Origin: Eumeta japonica
Taxonomy: Eukaryota; Arthropoda; Insecta; Lepidoptera; Psychidae
Reading direction: 5' to 3'
Length of the DNA: 64,000 bases
Assembly: GCA_005406025.1 (NCBI GenBank)
Contig: BGZK01000282.1
Span: 434,001-498,000, forward strand
Both the position numbers and the translations under genes were made by a program. Positions 23,850 to 34,369 of this stretch are shown here, piece by piece; position 1 is the stretch's first letter, and each line of letters starts with the position of its first letter. The notes below the pieces were generated by a model. It was not told the DNA's origin. It made no database searches and saw only the letters and a list, made by a program, of their open reading frames with translations.

Positions 23850-24810
23850 GCCGGGCCGGCAGATGTTGTCTGCCCTTTCTTGTGGGTGGCTTGCCCATAT
23901 AGCTAATGTTTGCTGCTCCGTCAACATATACATAGAATAATTTTGTTCATCTTTTATATCCATCGATGTCAATCTTAAGCCCGGTCTCGCTTTTGATTGT
24001 GATCCAGTTCCCGTTTTTGATTCTGTTTCCGTCCCCCTTACAATTCTCATTCCGCTATCAATTACAATTCTGATTTGGACGAAGCTGAAAATTAACAATT
24101 CCTTCATTTTTTGCATTTCGATCCCAATTAGGTTTCGATTCTGCTGGCGATCTCATCCTCAATTTCGACTTCGATCTTGTTGTCAAATTCGGACCCGGTC
24201 CTGGCTCTGGATTTTGTTCCCCGTCTCGTTTTCAATTTCAATACTGCTACCAGTATAGGTCTTAAAATATTTTAAATTTAATGTGGTGCGAATTGGTAAG
24301 TGATATTTTTGTTGTGAAATTAAAATTTGTGTTTGTGTGTATTTTTGGATGAGAAATCTGAAAAAAAATATAAAAAATATTCACTAAAAAATTTAAAAAT
24401 GTACATGACAACTCCGCTACACATCAGAATATAAACTATCCTATCTCTCAAGTTGGACCAAATCACATATAAATTCCTAGTTTAATGAAGATCGGTTGAG
24501 TTTTTTTAGAGTTTATCATGGACAAACATCGTGACAATGGATTTTTATATGTAAAGATTAATCGAACGAAAATATATGACGCATGTGTCAACATAATGGA
24601 TGTTATAAAAATAATAACGGATCTACAGTAGGACTGTCATTTATAGTCAAAAAAAATTAAACAAAAAAAAATCTGTTAAACCGATCGCTACAACCTTCAC
24701 AGCTAGGCTAATTTTAAGATTACTTGAAAATTTCATCAAAATAGGTCCGGCTATTTAGGAGTACAAAAAGAACGTACATACATACACAAGTCGACTTTTA
24801 TAAATATGGT
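23850..24810. mobile_element. Lepidopteran non-autonomous element (Helitron/LINE-tail like)
   Basis: Begins 'ctagccgggccggcagatgt'; has a degenerate GC-richer repeat at 23960-24260 like the one at 958-1290; and ends with 'aatttcatcaaaataggtcc', then 'gtacatacatacacaagtcg'. That ending is a tail phrase common to several abundant moth repeats. The minus-strand open frame at 23847-24116 is an artefact of the short repeat (T/E/S/G-rich). Assignment to one class is uncertain; it may be two abutting elements. Confidence 0.55.
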
Positions 24811-24912
24811 TTTTATTAATATTCATGGCATAAAGCAAAAAGATAATGACATTGAACAGTATTATGTAACTTATTCAATGTTGACGCTGCTTAGAAGTCT
24901 ATAATCACTTAC

Positions 24913-25556
24913 CAAATTTGTTATTACTCCTTGCGTTGACTTGAAACAATCCAAAAGTTTCCAATACGCAGATAAGTAGTAAGTCCATCTTTTGATTTTG
25001 ACAGTTCTTATAAAAGTTCCTTTTGATAACTCTTCTAATTTTTTACTTAAGGTGATCATTTGCAATAAAACGAGACTTAAAATAATTAATGTCGGAATAT
25101 GACCGATATCTATAGCAGCTAAGCTGAAACTTGGGGTCAACAAAATCTTTAAGTGGCACTTGTCAGACAAAAAATAACAAAAGTTTGCAGCGAATAGTGC
25201 TTTTGTGATTAAAATCCAAACTATAGTAAAGCTACAAACAGTATATACGGTTCTAGTTTTTTTTTCATTGATACCCAGAATGTAATTGGCATTTTTAATA
25301 TCACGACAAAATTCAGTAAAATACTTCTCCTCGGTAAAAAGACACACTAAAATATTGAATATGAATTGAATGTTGATAAAGATATAAATTATTAAATAAG
25401 TATTGTGCAAATCATAAATCCAGTATAAAGTTGCATACGGAATTAACACAATGCCGAGTAAAACGCAATAAGCCTTTGCCAAAGGCGAAGAATTCGGTTT
25501 TCATTAAAATGAAAGTAGTAACAGAAGAAAAGCCTCGCGTATAAGATGAACCTCAT
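24913..25556 (-). CDS. GR locus A exon 1 (frameshifted)
   Basis: Most of the receptor's membrane segments are here. ATG at 25556 opens MRFILYARLFFCYYF and stays open to about 25480; after a one-base loss the remaining frame runs open to the donor (TTG|GTAAGTGAT, exon end 24913), ending 'YWKLLDCFKSTQGVITNL'. The open part alone could be misread as a separate gene of about 200 residues, but the perfect donor and the family alignment show it is the first exon. The N-terminus before the first conserved residues is shorter than in C and D. Confidence 0.8.
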
Positions 25557-25604
25557 TTTTACGATTTAACGAAGTCAAAGATTGCTGATCGTTTTGGTAT
25601 CAAC

Positions 25605-25898
25605 AAATGTAAACTGCAGTGTCCCTCACTGTGGTGAATGTGTTTTTCAGTTAACGACTTTTCGAATACAAATGGTTAAATTAATATAAGTGCTTAAGTA
25701 CTGTACAATGTTTCCATCAATTACGTAAACGAACAAATACAGTTGTGAAAGCTCGTGATGAAATAACATTTTGGTAGAATCTTGATAAATTTAACTTATA
25801 CATACATCAGTCATTAAATCAACTTTCAAAAGGTTTAACTATTTATTGACTCATGGTGAACTATTACATTATTTTATTTTTTGTCTTTGACTACAATA

Positions 25899-25905
<7 letters not shown>
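25605..25905. repeat. Duplicated 5' flank of GR locus A (matches 62283-62580)
   Basis: Starting at ACTGCAGTG, about 300 bp upstream of exon 1 matches 62283-62580 closely, including 'aagtgcttaag' and 'gactacaata'. It may hold the GR promoter, but no specific element can be pointed out. Confidence 0.75.

Positions 25906-25946
<41 letters not shown>
25903..25946. repeat. (TA)n microsatellite
   Basis: About 22 uninterrupted TA units directly at the edge of the duplicated 5' flank of locus A. Confidence 0.95.
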
Positions 25947-25949
<3 letters not shown>

Positions 25950-26530
25950 TTATTTGACGGTCGTAACAAATAAGTAACACTTAAAAAAAAATGAAAGGTC
26001 GTGATTCGGACCTTAGGAGAGTCACCTTAAAATCAAAGGATGTGGTCAAAGACAAATCGGGTTTGTCGTTGTTGTCGCAGGTGACCCGCGTGGAGAGTTC
26101 TAGGTCCAAGTCCCCCAATTTGGAATAAAATGATTGTAGGATGGTGTGCCTCAGCAGTAGAGTGAGGAGGATTTGAGGGAACTATAATAACGTGGAAAAT
26201 GTATAGAACCGCTTTTACGCATATCAACGATTTTTGTTTTGGATCTTTCGAGTTGATGCGGCACAGCAATGTCTTAAAAAGTACAATACTACGTAATTTA
26301 CTTAAATATTTTATTGCAACATATGCATTCTACATCTATATGTATATATACATGTGGGATTGGTCGGCTATGAATAGAATGGTGGGCAAATAAAAGATGG
26401 TACTTTAACCAACACTATTTTTACTATATTAATTATCTCCGCTTTCCAGTATAAAACATCACTCATTTGCCGACATCTTTATTCATAGACAATGAATCCC
26501 ATATGTATATATACATATATTTAGTGAGTA
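25947..26530. other. Intergenic, nothing identified
   Basis: A GC-richer patch at about 26000-26180 may be an old repeat. No protein family is recognisable in any frame. Confidence 0.4.
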
Positions 26531-26532
26531 TG

Positions 26533-26760
26533 TGTGTGTGTGATGGAAAGGTCGGCAAAGGTCGTCCTAGAAAATTCTATGCAGACCATATTAGTGGCAT
26601 ATTAAAAAAGGGCCAAATTTTAGTCACCCGAAACCGACGAGCTTGCATGAAAAAATTGATGGATGTCAGTGAGGCAAGAGACATGTGCAAAGATCGTACT
26701 ATGTGAAAATCTATAGTCTCTGCTTTTTCTTCTGGGGAAATAGGCGCGAGTTTTTATTAT
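26533..26760 (+). mobile_element. LINE C-terminal tail fragment
   Basis: Plus-strand translation reads KVGKGRPRKFYADHISGIL, then KKGQILVTRNRRACMKKLM, then a cysteine-containing end and KSIVSAF. This is the C-terminal domain of lepidopteran RTE-like retrotransposons. No polymerase is attached, so it is an isolated 3' piece, on the opposite strand to the LINE at 19.5-23 kb. Confidence 0.7.
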
Positions 26761-27685
26761 TAATATTATCAATTTAATATTCGTTTGTTTGTTCGTTCGT
26801 TTATATTTTATACGATACATAGCGTACAAATTAATTAATATCAAACAAATACATATTAATTTTTTTATTTTATTTACTTTACGATATTTAGTTCACATCG
26901 AAACATATTATAAGAGTTTACATATTATCAGGTTTTTTGTCTGCCTGTCCGTTTATATCCTCTTCACGCGAGAACCACTTATTCGATTTACATGATTTTT
27001 TAATTCACAAGTATATTATATGGCAATTTAGATATATATTTTATTGCATAATGTACGAAATAATCGTGACAATAATGGTGAATCATTATGGAAAAAAGAC
27101 ACTTTTGAGGCGTTTAATTAACTTAAGCCAAGTAACCCATATATATATATATATATCAAATTAAAATATTATAAAATTGTAGAAAAATCTAAAAATCTAT
27201 AACATATGTCTGTTTTATAAGGATAATTCTTAACATGGAGTTTGGTCTTTAAAATAACACTCAATTTTCAAGGATGGAGAACTGATGGGCGTGGATTAAA
27301 AAATGTTGTATACAAAGAGGCCTTGGTATACATAAAATATATTTTTTCAAGCCATAAAACAAAATGTTCATGGAATACCTAAAACACCTAAAGGTGTGAT
27401 TAGATTTACAATATTTGTTTATTATTATTTATCTGATAATTAATATCTTCCAGTTAAAGTCTACTTTGTTTATAAAAGTAAATCTATACAATAATTCTGC
27501 AGTCCATGCGAGCAAAGCCGCTGGAATAGTACTACTGCATGTAAAACGAGAATAACAGTTAATTTGATAACTATCCGTTCTGTTACAAAAAAAAAAATCA
27601 AAATCAAAAATATCTTTGTTTCGTAGGTAATGAAATTACATTTAAAATACGTAATTAATAAATTCGTTTCGACATTACCGCCCAT
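26761..27685. other. AT-rich gap, nothing identified
   Basis: Simple 'ttcg/ttgt' and TA-rich runs only. The last part may include the 3' untranslated tail of the LINE that begins just to the right. Confidence 0.4.
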
Positions 27686-27829
27686 TCCAAATGCTGATTC
27701 ACCGAGAGAAGGATGGGCAAGAAACTCAAGGTTTGCTCTTTTTACTCATCAATACACAGGATTTAAGAATATATAATTTAGTCGATATTTAAAAATAATA
27801 TGAAATAACTTGATAGGCGAGCAGCACAA

Positions 27830-28253
27830 TCCCAGGGGCTTTTTTCATTAAGATATTCCAACACGGTATAAGAACCCTTGCCTTCTTCTAACTTTCTTTT
27901 AACGAAGCGCTTAAACTTAGCAAATGGCAAATTTTGAATTTCAGCTGGGATCTTATTTATTAATTTTACTTAGACGGGTCTCATGAGCAGCAATGTCGTT
28001 CTTATGTATGGTGTTAATGTTATGCATGTTGCTCCTTTTTGGAACGATTCTATATTTCTCTTGACATATACCAGGTATTCGTGTATGTATTATGATACTG
28101 AGCTTAGGATATTAATTTCCTTAAATTTTTCTTTGAGAGATGTCATTGGTCCCAGATTATAAACAGTACGAACAGCTCGCTTCTGCAGCACGAAAATTAT
28201 GTTTATATCGTCTGCGTGACCCCATAACAAAATTTTATAGGTCATAAAACTAT
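27830..28253 (-). pseudogene. LINE C-terminal domain
   Basis: Minus-strand reading gives ILLWGHADDINIIFVLQKRA, then VRTVYNLGPMTSLKEKFKE. This is the segment following the polymerase in CR1/Jockey-like elements (usual form 'YGILLWG...LQKRAVRxIY...SLREKFKEI'). Broken by a stop soon after. Confidence 0.75.
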
Positions 28254-28722
28254 GAAAAAAAAATTGGTTGCCTGTAAAGTCGGTATACGGGCGAAAGTTT
28301 TACGTGACAACGACTTTGAATGGTAAAATCATTTTAATGTGAATATTCATTCGTATAGTAGGAAGAAGGATGAAATAATAGTAACAATTTAAAACATTTA
28401 TTTATACAAAGAATTATATTTAAAACATTAATTTATACAAAGAATCTCGCACTGAATTTCATATTAACAAAATTTTATTTTTACCTTTACACATACATAC
28501 GTATTTATATACAAATATACATACAATAACTTGCAATACATTTGCAAGCTATGCACCAATTCTCTAGTGCGCGCGCGGTGACCGATCATAGTTGAGTGGG
28601 AGAGAGACGCAAGGCATTCGGCGGGCCTCTCTCGTTCGGTGACTCATCGTAACGTTACCGAGCGTTACACTTTTTCATAAGTGACTCCCAGCCGCAACCT
28701 AATTTAAGACGTTGTCACGTCA
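28254..28722. repeat. ~470-bp unclassified repeat, copy 2 (inside LINE)
   Basis: Nearly identical to 18937-19409. Flanked by 'AAAACT' on the left (28247-28252) and AAAACT just inside and after the right end, a possible short target duplication. It lies within the LINE coding region, so it is younger than that LINE copy. Confidence 0.8.
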
Positions 28723-29084
28723 AAACTGAAATAAACTAGTCTCGCTGTGCTTTCGTCTGTAAGTCGCCGAATTCTTTTGACTGTATATGCTGTTGAACCA
28801 ATTCTTTTCGCTAATCTCGTAATATGAGAATTCTAACGTAACTTAGAATCTAAAGTGAGACCAAGAAATAGGGTCGTGTCCACAATATCCAGTACCTCGT
28901 TTTATCATTACATTTGTGTCGATTAATTTAGAATCAGATAAGGAAAATTTTACAACTTTTGTTTTCCTTTCATTGAACAGTAGATTATTAATACCAAAAC
29001 CAATCAACGATTTCAGAGATGGTACTGTTTACTTCGTCAAGAGCTGATTGATGCCTATCAATCATAAAAAGTGAGGAGGTATCA
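28723..29084 (-). pseudogene. LINE polymerase, part after the FADD box
   Basis: Minus-strand reading from the Copia junction gives ADDTSSLFMIDRHQSALDEV, then NSTISEIVDWF, followed by a shift and stops. It continues directly the polymerase frame broken off at 33388. Confidence 0.75.
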
Positions 29085-29089
29085 TCAGC
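29085..29089. repeat. Copia target-site duplication, left
   Basis: TCAGC here repeats at 33388-33392 on the other side of the element: the 5-bp duplication expected from Copia integrase. Confidence 0.85.
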
Positions 29090-29230
29090 TGTTAAATTTA
29101 TATCTAAATAATCAACATTAAATACCGCTAGCGACATCTGTTGTCACTGATGTGAAAAATTATCTGTAGCATTCTAAAACTAAATAAATGTCAGTTCTTA
29201 TTTGAATCGCAACGAGCTTGTTTTATTATA
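29090..29230 (+). repeat. Copia 5' long terminal repeat (141 bp)
   Basis: Starts TGTTAAATTTATATC and ends TTTTATTATA. It matches 33246-33387 with five substitutions and one single-base gap counted by eye. It is short for an LTR and does not end in the usual CA. It should contain the promoter. Confidence 0.85.
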
Positions 29231-29246
29231 GGAATGCGCCTAGAAT
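29231..29246 (+). other. Possible primer-binding site of Copia
   Basis: GGAATGCGCCTAGAAT follows the LTR directly. It partly resembles the internal initiator-methionine tRNA site (GGTTATGGGCCCAG) known from Drosophila Copia, but has several differences. Inference only. Confidence 0.4.
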
Positions 29247-29327
29247 TACGGTTTTATTCTCGTTAAGAACTTGCAAGTTAGTGCTGTATAAGTTTTTGTG
29301 GACTGAGAATACACTGTGCCGGAGAAA

Positions 29328-29735
29328 ATGAGTTCGAATTACGTTGTGAGCGTGCCTAAATTGAAAGGTCGCGAGAACTATCAGGAGTGGGCTTTCGCCG
29401 CGGAGAATTTTCTAGTACTGGAAGGAACTTCGGACTGCATCAAAGTTACGAATCCAAATGAAGCCGCAGCTGATGCGAAAACCAAGGCAAAATTGATTCT
29501 AACGATTGACTCGTCACTATATGTACATACTAAGTATGTCAAAAATACAAAGGAACAATGGGAAAAATTAAAGCATTTATTCGATGATTCAGGATTTAGA
29601 AGAAGGATCAGCTTGTTGAGAACTTTAATATCAATTCGTCTTGAAAATTGGACATTTATGACGTCGTACGTAACTCAGATCATAGAAACGAGCCAAAAAT
29701 TAAGTGGATCGGGCTTTCATATTAATGATGAGTAA
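29328..29735 (+). pseudogene. Copia Gag (capsid), truncated by a stop
   Basis: ATG at 29328 opens MSSNYVVSVPKLKGRENYQEW, the normal start of insect Copia Gag, with the UBN2-type region following (KTKAKLILTIDSSLY, KEQWEKLKHLFDD). TAA at 29733-29735 interrupts at '...GFHINDE'. The same frame reopens at once with the expected LLLAGLSEKYSPMIMAIEH, so this is a premature stop and not the natural gag end; in Copia, gag and pol are one frame. Confidence 0.85.
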
Positions 29736-32351
29736 GTAGGATCACTGCTTTTAGCTGGATTATCTGAAAAATATTCGCCAATGATTATGGCGATAGAACA
29801 TTTAGGCATTAATATAACGGCCGACGCCATTAAAATAAAATTGATGGACTTGGAGGAAGACAATGGTGACGTTAACGGGGCATTTGCGAGTTATCGAAAA
29901 AAACATGACGGCAATACCGGAACCAGAAGTCAGTCGTCAACGTCAACGTCAATGTCAAAACAGAAAGTAATCAAATGTTACAAATGTAAACAAACGGGAC
30001 CCTATCGTAATCAATGTCGCAAGGATTATGTAAAAGATTCATCAAATAACAAATCCAGTGAACGTAAACAAACAAATGCGTTCAGTACCGTGTTCCTAAA
30101 TAGTGGTTTCTCCAGGAGTGATTGGTATATTGATTCAGGTGCTAGTGGCCATTTAACAGCGAATGAACATTGGATTACAAATGTGTCGAACAACCATACA
30201 GTCAAAGAAATTATTGTTGCGAACAAAGAAAAAGTGTCTGTCAACTGCTCCGGTGACGTGAGATTAACAACATTGACAGATAACTGTGAGTATGATGTGG
30301 TCGTTGAAGGAGTATTATGTGTTCCTAGTTTGACCAAGAATCTTATCTCTGTAAGTCGATTGATCGCAAAAGGCAACAAGGTCCTGTTTAAAGATGATGG
30401 CTGTCAAATATTTAATAAGCGTAGTGAGCTAGTTGCTACAGCTTGCTTATTAAATGGAGTTTACAAGTTGAGGATGCCTGAAAGGCAACTGGCTGCAGTA
30501 GTGACCTCGAGCGAAATTTGGCATCGCAGGCTTGGTCATGTCAACAATAACTATTTAAGTAAAATGCAGGAAGCTGTGGAAGGTCTTCTACTTGACAGAG
30601 AGGCAAAAATATCGAAGTCGTCATGTATAGTGTGTTGCGAAGGGAAACCAAATCGTTTACCCTTTCCACGAAATGGAAATAGAAGTGATGATCTCCTGCA
30701 CATAATGCATACGGATGTATGTGGGCCATTCAAGACTGTGTCGCTTGGTGGTTCCAGATATTTTATCTTATTTATTGATGACTATAGTCGCTACACATAT
30801 ATTTATTTTTTGAAGAATAAAAATGAAGCTTTTGAATGTTTTCAAAAATACAAAGCTAAGGTAAAGAATAAATTAAACAGAAAAATTAAAATACTTAGGA
30901 GCGACAATGGAAAAGAATTTGTAAATAAAGAGTTTGATAATTATTTAAATAAAGCAGGAATAGTTCATCAGAAAAGCAATCCATATACACCAGAACAGAA
31001 CGGCTTGGCAGAGAGATTTAATCGTACTGTGGTGGAAAAGGCAAGATGTCTGCTCTTCGATGCTGAAATGGATGAAAACTTTTGGGCTGAAGCAGCCAAT
31101 ACTGCTGTATACTTACAAAATAGGATAGTGTCGGCAAATTTGAATGGAACACCTTTTGAGATGTGGAATGGAGTAAAGCCAGATATTAGCCACTTAAAAG
31201 TATTTGGAAGTGTAATGATGATGCACATTCCAAAAGAGAAGCGCCTCAAATGGAATAAAAAGGCTGTAAAAGAGATTCTAGTTGGTTTTCCAGAGGATGT
31301 AAAAGGTTATCGAGTGTACAATCCAAGCACTAAGGATATCACAACAAGCCGTGATGTGATCATTATGGAAAATAACAAACAAATAGAAAGTGTAGTTCAG
31401 ATTGAGGAAAATAAACAATCACAATTCATTGAGGATTCAGTGGGAGACACATCATATGAATCAATAAGTGAAACTTTTCACGATAATGATGAGACTTATC
31501 TACCAGATGATTCTTCTGATGACAGTGTGGAAAATGTTGTGAGTGTTAAAAGAAGTGGTTCCTCTAGGCAAAGAAAGCAGCCAGACAGGTATGGTCATTC
31601 TAATATGTGTTTAGAAAGCGGTGATATTCAAAATGTTTGTGAACTTTCACTCGTTGAGGCCCTGAAAGCTCCAGAAAAAGAACAGTGGCTAGAGGCAATA
31701 AAGGACGAATTACAGTGTTTTGATGATAATAATGCTTGGGAACTTACTGAAGCACCTAAAGATAGTATTTCACCTATACTGAAATGTAAATGGGTTTTGT
31801 GTAAGAAATATGATAGTGAAAGTAGGGTTAGGTTCCGTGCCAGACTTGTAGCTAAAGGTTTTTTGCAGAAACAAGGAGTAGATTATACGGAAACTTTCTC
31901 GCCTGTTGTGAGACATACAACACTACGACTTTTATTTTCACTATCAGTCCAGTTAGATCTTTATGTTACACATTTAGACGTAAAAACTGCTTTTTTAAAT
32001 GGTAACTTAGAGGAGAATATATACATGCAAAAACCTGAATGTTTTGATTCCTCAGATAACTCTAAGAAAGTGTTAAAACTTAATAAAGCCATTTACGGGT
32101 TAAAACAGGCGTCCAGGGCCTTGAACAAAGAGGTAGATAGTTGTTTAATCGAAAATGGTTATAAGAAATCTAAATTAGAACCTTATATGTACACAAAAAA
32201 TTTTGAAAATATTGTAACTATAGTGGCCCTCTATGTCGATGATGTTTTTATTTTCTCCAATGATAAAAAGGAAAGTGATAGCCTGAAGGAAATATTGTCA
32301 AATGAATTTCAAATTAAAGATTTAGGACAAGTAAAACAGTGTCTTGGATGA
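29736..32351 (+). pseudogene. Copia Pol: zinc knuckle, protease, integrase, reverse transcriptase
   Basis: Open from 29736, in frame with gag. Order: zinc knuckle CYKCKQTGPYRNQC (29976-30017; the H of CCHC is P); aspartic protease WYIDSGASGHLT (about 30124); GAG-pre-integrase WHRRLGHVN with CIVCCEGKP (about 30520-30650); integrase D-D-E residues in HTDVCGPF, LRSDNGKEF and PEQNGLAERFNRT (about 30705-31030); reverse transcriptase with FRARLVAKGF, THLDVKTAFLNG and the catalytic YVDD (about 32235). The frame ends at TGA 32349-32351 because one base is missing at about 32347. A large plus-strand protein of 870 residues with ordinary retrotransposon codon use. Confidence 0.9.
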
Positions 32352-33177
32352 ATGTTAAATTTGATAAAAAGGAAGGATCTGTTACTTTAAATCAAGAAAG
32401 TTACATTGATAGTTTATTAGAAAAATCTCAAATGACAGACTGTAAGACTGTTGAAACTCCCATGGAGACCAAATTAAATGTAAGCACTGGTCAAAATGTA
32501 ATTAAACAAGTGCCCTATCAGCAACTTATAGGTAGCTTAATATACCTGTCGATCTTAACCAGACCAGATATAACTTACTCAGTAAGTTATTGAAGTCAAT
32601 TTAATATTTGTCATACTGATGAGCATTGGCATTATGCCAAGAGGATTTCGAAATAATTAAAGAAAACTAAATCGTTTGGTATTAAATATCGTAAGAACGG
32701 AAATAAAGAAATCAAAGGTTTTGCTGATGCTGATTGGGCAAACAATACATTGGATAGACGGTCATATACTGGTTATTGGTTTTTGTTATCTAATGGTGTA
32801 ATTTCCAGGGAGTGTAAAAAACCAAAAACAATAGCTCTTTCAAGCTGTGAAGCGGAATACATAAGTATTTCAGAAGCATGTAAAGAAGCAATATATTTAA
32901 GAGCTTTGCAGTTTGAAATCACTAATAAAATGTATAATTTAAGTTTATTTAATGACAATCAGTGTGCACAGAAGTTGTCAATGAATCCAGTATTTCACAA
33001 AAAATCTAAACATATCGATGTGAAATATCATTTTGCTAGAGAGTGTGTTTCAAATAATATAGTAAAAATTATACTATTTATCGACTGCTGACATGCCCGC
33101 TGATTTGTTTACCAAAAGTTTGTGTGCCAAAAAGCATTATGCTTTTATGGATTTGTTGGGTTTGGTTATTGTGTAAA
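32348..33177 (+). pseudogene. Copia Pol C-terminus with RNase H, broken
   Basis: Continues the polymerase in the next frame (MNVKFDKKEGSVTLNQESYI). Stop TGA at 32591 and TAA at 32654 interrupt it. RNase H follows, with FADADWANN, TIALSSCEAEYISISEA and KKSKHIDVKYHFARE. A last shift at about 33075-33091 moves the frame to one reading ADMPADLFTKSLCAKKHYAF and ending at TAA 33175-33177, the usual Copia C-terminus. Confidence 0.85.
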
Positions 33178-33237
33178 ATGTTATATACCTAATGTTTTTT
33201 TTTGGCATAAATGCTTGTGCTTATGATTATTAGATAT

Positions 33238-33245
33238 AGTGGGAG
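33238..33245 (+). other. Polypurine tract of Copia
   Basis: AGTGGGAG lies immediately before the 3' LTR, the normal position for plus-strand priming. Confidence 0.7.
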
Positions 33246-33387
33246 TGTTGAAATTTATATCTAAATAATCAACACTAAATACCGCTAGCGACATCTGTTG
33301 TCACTGATGTGAAAAACTATCTGTAGCATTCTAAAACTAAATAAATGTCAGTTCTCATTTGAATCACAACGAGCTTCTTTTATTATA
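33246..33387 (+). repeat. Copia 3' long terminal repeat (142 bp)
   Basis: TGTTGAAATTTATATC to TTTTATTATA, paired with 29090-29230. Followed by the target duplication TCAGC (33388-33392). Confidence 0.85.
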
Positions 33388-34172
33388 TCAGCAAACAATA
33401 CAATCCCATGACCATTATTAACAAAATGTGGTAGATCATTTATGCACACTAGGAATGGAAATGGTCGAAGAACTGAACCTTGTGTTACGCCTATATTGAC
33501 TACAGATCCTGACGATCTCTCACCATTAATGTCAACCCTTTGAAATCTATCACTTAGATAAGACTTTAGAAGTCCAAGGGATCGACCCATGACGCCATAA
33601 CGATGTAATTTCCTGATCAATGTGTCTTGATGAACACAGTCAAATAACTTAGACAAATCATAGAAAACACCAATCGCGTCCCGTGAATCCTCCCAGGTAT
33701 CAAAAATCTGCTGAATAAGCTCGACGCCGGCTTCGGTTGTTGAGCGACTCTGTGAATCCAATTGTTTAACGTTCAATTATTGTTATAAAAATATTGCAAC
33801 AGTTGATTTAAAATAAGCTATTCAGAACTTTTACTGAGCGTCGGTTGTATTAATATCGGTCTAAAGTTTGTTGGGTCAGATATACTACCGGATTTAAATA
33901 ATGGAATTACTTTACTTTGTTTCATTAGATCCGGAAACACACCACAATTGACACACATTAAAAATCACTACAAGACATGGAGCAATACAACTTATTATCG
34001 AATCAATTATTTTTACGGAAAGGCCATCAAGGTCGGCAGTTTTTTTAATTTTTACACATTTGAATGCTTTAAGAACGTCATTATAATGGACATGGGTAAA
34101 TGCAAAAGAAACGCCACAAACATCGACGTTACGTTTCAACAAAGATTGGGCGGGAGTGGGCGATGACTTCAA
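33388..34172 (-). pseudogene. LINE reverse transcriptase, N-terminal part up to FADD
   Basis: Minus-strand 34172-33912 reads the region before the polymerase ('VHYNDVLKAFKCVKIKK' and 'DGLSVKIID'). Minus-strand 33776-33388 reads polymerase boxes DAIGVFYDLSKLFDCVHQDT, NIGVTQGSVL and HGIVLFAD, where the Copia element begins. A frame change separates the two parts. LSKLFD stands where LSKAFD is usual. Confidence 0.8.
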
Positions 34173-34369
34173 AGATTGTGTAGTTGAAACTGGAATATCA
34201 GTAAAGAACTTTTCAAAAGCAAAGGCAACTTCTATGTCTTTTTTTTTTAATTTTGTTATTAATTTTTAATTGAAATTCTAAATGTCGGGATGTCCGTTTT
34301 CCAGTTTCACTATTTATTATAATATTTTCTATTGTATTGTGTGAGGTGTTGATTCGCGGAAATCCATAG

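Larger units (their letters stand above)
16200..25556 (-). pseudogene. Gustatory receptor locus A (four exons, one frameshift)
   Basis: Insect GRs are seven-transmembrane ligand-gated cation channels (7tm_7 family) in the dendrites of taste neurons. Exons on the minus strand are 25556-24913, 18488-18411, 18124-17977 and 16372-16200. All junctions have GT/AG, with phases 0, 0 and 1, the same as in loci C and D. Exon 1 holds the hydrophobic segments and shows 'RLFFCYYF' near its start and 'YWKLLDCFKSTQ' near its end. Exon 3 has 'LLTSLPGIIASVIESRVDHMKS'-type core residues and exon 4 ends in TTYLIVLVQL. Assigning the distant exon 1 to exons 2-4 is inference: same strand, right order, matching phase, with a 6.4-kb intron full of transposons. 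Relative to C and D, exon 1 lacks one base at about 25474-25484, so the start (ATG at 25556) is out of frame with the rest. Without that loss it would be an intact receptor of about 345 residues; a base-calling error is possible. Confidence 0.75.
15700..25905. repeat. Segmental duplication, copy A block
   Basis: This block matches 57640-62580 in the same order and orientation. Shared parts are the minisatellite (15736-16115), GR exon 4 (16200-16372), exon 3 (17977-18124), exon 2 (18411-18488), intron sequence at 18489-18700, sequence at about 23420-23600, and sequence at about 25605-25905. Between the matching parts, copy A holds material absent from copy B: a mariner piece in intron 3, and a 470-bp repeat, an RTE-like LINE, another dispersed repeat and GR exon 1 in or next to intron 1. 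Confidence 0.75.
29090..33387 (+). mobile_element. Copia (Ty1-type) LTR retrotransposon, full length, inactive
   Basis: A complete 4.3-kb element with LTRs, 5-bp target duplication, gag, protease, integrase, reverse transcriptase and RNase H in the Copia order (integrase before reverse transcriptase). It is dead: an in-frame stop in gag (29733), a histidine lost from the zinc knuckle (30000), a one-base deletion (about 32347), stops at 32591 and 32654, and a shift at about 33075-33091. LTR divergence of about 3-4 percent suggests a moderately recent insertion. It entered a minus-strand LINE at the codons for the polymerase FADD motif. Confidence 0.9.

Noticed and set aside
23847..24116. Minus-strand frame with T/E/S/G-rich repeats
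   Set aside because: The translation mirrors a short degenerate DNA repeat of a dispersed element, not a protein.
24871..25482. A free-standing gene of about 200 residues on the minus strand
   Set aside because: It starts without an ATG, ends a few codons past a perfect splice donor, and aligns with exon 1 of the other GR loci; it is the back part of a frameshifted first exon.
30026..31249. Minus-strand open frames inside the Copia element
   Set aside because: They are antisense shadows of the integrase and protease coding region.
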